A program made the translations under genes and the position numbers. A stretch of 64,000 nucleotides of DNA from Candidatus Pseudobacter hemicellulosilyticus (lineage in GTDB: Bacteria > Bacteroidota > Bacteroidia > Chitinophagales > Chitinophagaceae): positions 4,216,001-4,280,000 of the forward strand of contig CP119311.1 of assembly GCA_029202545.1 (NCBI GenBank), read 5' to 3'. The first letter of the stretch is position 1. Each line of letters begins with the position of its first letter. The notes beneath the pieces are model-generated. The model had not been told where the DNA came from, made no database searches, and saw only the letters and a list, made by a program, of their open reading frames with translations. Positions 63,237 to 64,000 of this stretch are shown in pieces.

Positions 63237-64000
63237 CTTACTGAAAGCCTGCCTGCCTTTTTTCGCTTTACGCGCAAATGCTGCAGGCGTAGTGCCGCTG
63301 TACCGCTTGAATTCCTTGCTGAGGTGGGATTGATCTGTATAGCCCAGCTCAATGGCCAGGCCGGCAATGCTGGTTTCCGGATGAAGCCATAACTGGTTCC
63401 GCACCTGCTCAAACCGCATCAGGCCGGAAACGTCCTTAACGGAATGTCCGGACGACTGCTTGAATTTTCTTTCTAAGGTACGAACCGTAGCATGCGCTGC
63501 TGCCGCAACCTGGCTGACCGGTAGCGTACCTTTCGCTCTATTCATGGCAACACCTGCTTTGAAGAGCATACTGTCCATGGCAATATGTGAGCGGGTATCC
63601 AGGAAATATTGTTCTACCTGGCTGATGGCTTCCGCTATTTTGCCGGCATGGACCAGCTCATGCAGCGGGCCTTGAAGCTTGGCTACAGGATGCTCAAAGC
63701 TGCGAACCCCATCTTTGCCTGACGGCAGGCCCAGCAGGTCAAACACGGTCCAGGGATACCACCGGATGCCAATGATCTCCAGCCGGCCAGTGGTGTGTAA
63801 ATGTACAGGCTGGTTGAGCAACCCCATCAGCACAGGCGATGGCAATGGCTGCAGGACGCCCAGGTAAGCAATGCTGCAGGGGCTTCCGAAATGGAAAATA
63901 ATTTCGGCATAGCCATCCGGTAATATCTCATGAACTGATATGCCTTGCCCGGAGTGCCTGCAGTTATACCAAAAACATTTGATAGTATCCTGTAGCGCTT
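63210..64000 (-). CDS. AraC-family transcriptional regulator, 5' end outside window
   Basis: The frame stays open to the window edge, giving 262 visible residues with the N-terminus missing. The sensory domain includes SVHEILPDGYAEIIFHFG, the DUF6597-type opening of many Bacteroidota AraC proteins, not just the part after the first in-frame start codon. The C-terminal double helix-turn-helix contains SIAGLAIELGYTDQSHLSKEFKRYSGTTPAAF. It lies just upstream of the MFS exporter gene on the same strand and is a plausible regulator of it. Confidence 0.9.
   Translation of the reverse strand, partial: ALQDTIKCFWYNCRHSGQGISVHEILPDGYAEIIFHFGSPCSIAYLGVLQPLPSPVLMGLLNQPVHLHTTGRLEIIGIRWYPWTVFDLLGLPSGKDGVRSFEHPVAKLQGPLHELVHAGKIAEAISQVEQYFLDTRSHIAMDSMLFKAGVAMNRAKGTLPVSQVAAAAHATVRTLERKFKQSSGHSVKDVSGLMRFEQVRNQLWLHPETSIAGLAIELGYTDQSHLSKEFKRYSGTTPAAFARKAKKGRQAFSKDFVAFVQD

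Overview
The window reads as chromosome of a member of Bacteroidota, most likely a Chitinophagaceae relative. The basis is type IX secretion (T9SS) C-terminal sorting domains, an ECF sigma/FecR/SusC/SusD locus, many SpII lipoproteins, promoter boxes of the form TTG-N17-20-TAnnTTTG, and little sign of Shine-Dalgarno use. Most genes are ordinary chromosomal ones of moderate GC. A visibly more AT-rich stretch lies at about 38.3-40.4 kb, beside a tRNA-Leu gene. I see no transposase, phage core gene or CRISPR array.

Layout. 1-1.8 kb: the end of a repetitive surface/fibre-like protein and a small secreted protein. 1.9-8.7 kb: a SNF2 helicase, the formyl-THF deformylase PurU and a large T9SS-exported adhesin-like protein. 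8.9-12.2 kb: a GH78 alpha-L-rhamnosidase and a small protein that is little more than a T9SS sorting domain. 12.4-19.0 kb: a four-gene light-sensing operon: heme oxygenase, a bacteriophytochrome with photosensory core only, a giant CheB-CheR-PAS-histidine kinase and a single-domain response regulator. 19.3-24.4 kb: a glutaminase-family glycan/peptide enzyme and a KtrB/KtrA potassium uptake pair. 24.6-26.4 kb: small genes, including one secreted peptide broken by a one-base homopolymer shift. 26.6-36.7 kb: ECF sigma factor, FecR anti-sigma factor, SusC with an STN signalling domain, SusD, a DUF4843 lipoprotein, a PKD-like lipoprotein and a TlpA thioredoxin, closed by a strong terminator. 37.1-38.3 kb: two related small secreted peptides and tRNA-Leu(CAA). 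38.3-40.4 kb: a polytopic membrane protein divergent from a zinc-ribbon/coiled-coil/TIR protein. 40.4-44.1 kb: a LytS/LytR-type two-component pair around a lipoprotein gene. 44.1-51.1 kb: an acyltransferase, two related serine hydrolases, a TraB/GumN-like protein, an OmpA lipoprotein and a CDP-alcohol phosphatidyltransferase. 51.2-54.2 kb: a Cys-rich protein, an HMA-like protein and a TonB receptor, likely for a metal. 54.4-61.0 kb: a cobalamin-riboswitch-controlled operon with a TonB receptor, a beta-propeller lipoprotein and two related PKD lipoproteins. 61.1-64.0 kb: an outer-membrane barrel, an MFS exporter and a truncated AraC regulator.

The most interesting systems are (1) the split phytochrome operon, in which biliverdin synthesis, photosensor, kinase and receiver are four separate genes and the kinase carries CheB and CheR domains; (2) the B12-riboswitch operon, whose propeller and two paralogous PKD lipoproteins are candidates for surface corrinoid capture; and (3) the TIR/zinc-ribbon gene divergent from a multi-spanning membrane protein next to a tRNA, a candidate defence module. 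A recurring small-scale signal is a group of genes whose start codon lies only 3-4 nt after a -7 box, as expected for leaderless mRNAs.

All calls rest on reading the sequence and on family knowledge. No database search was run.
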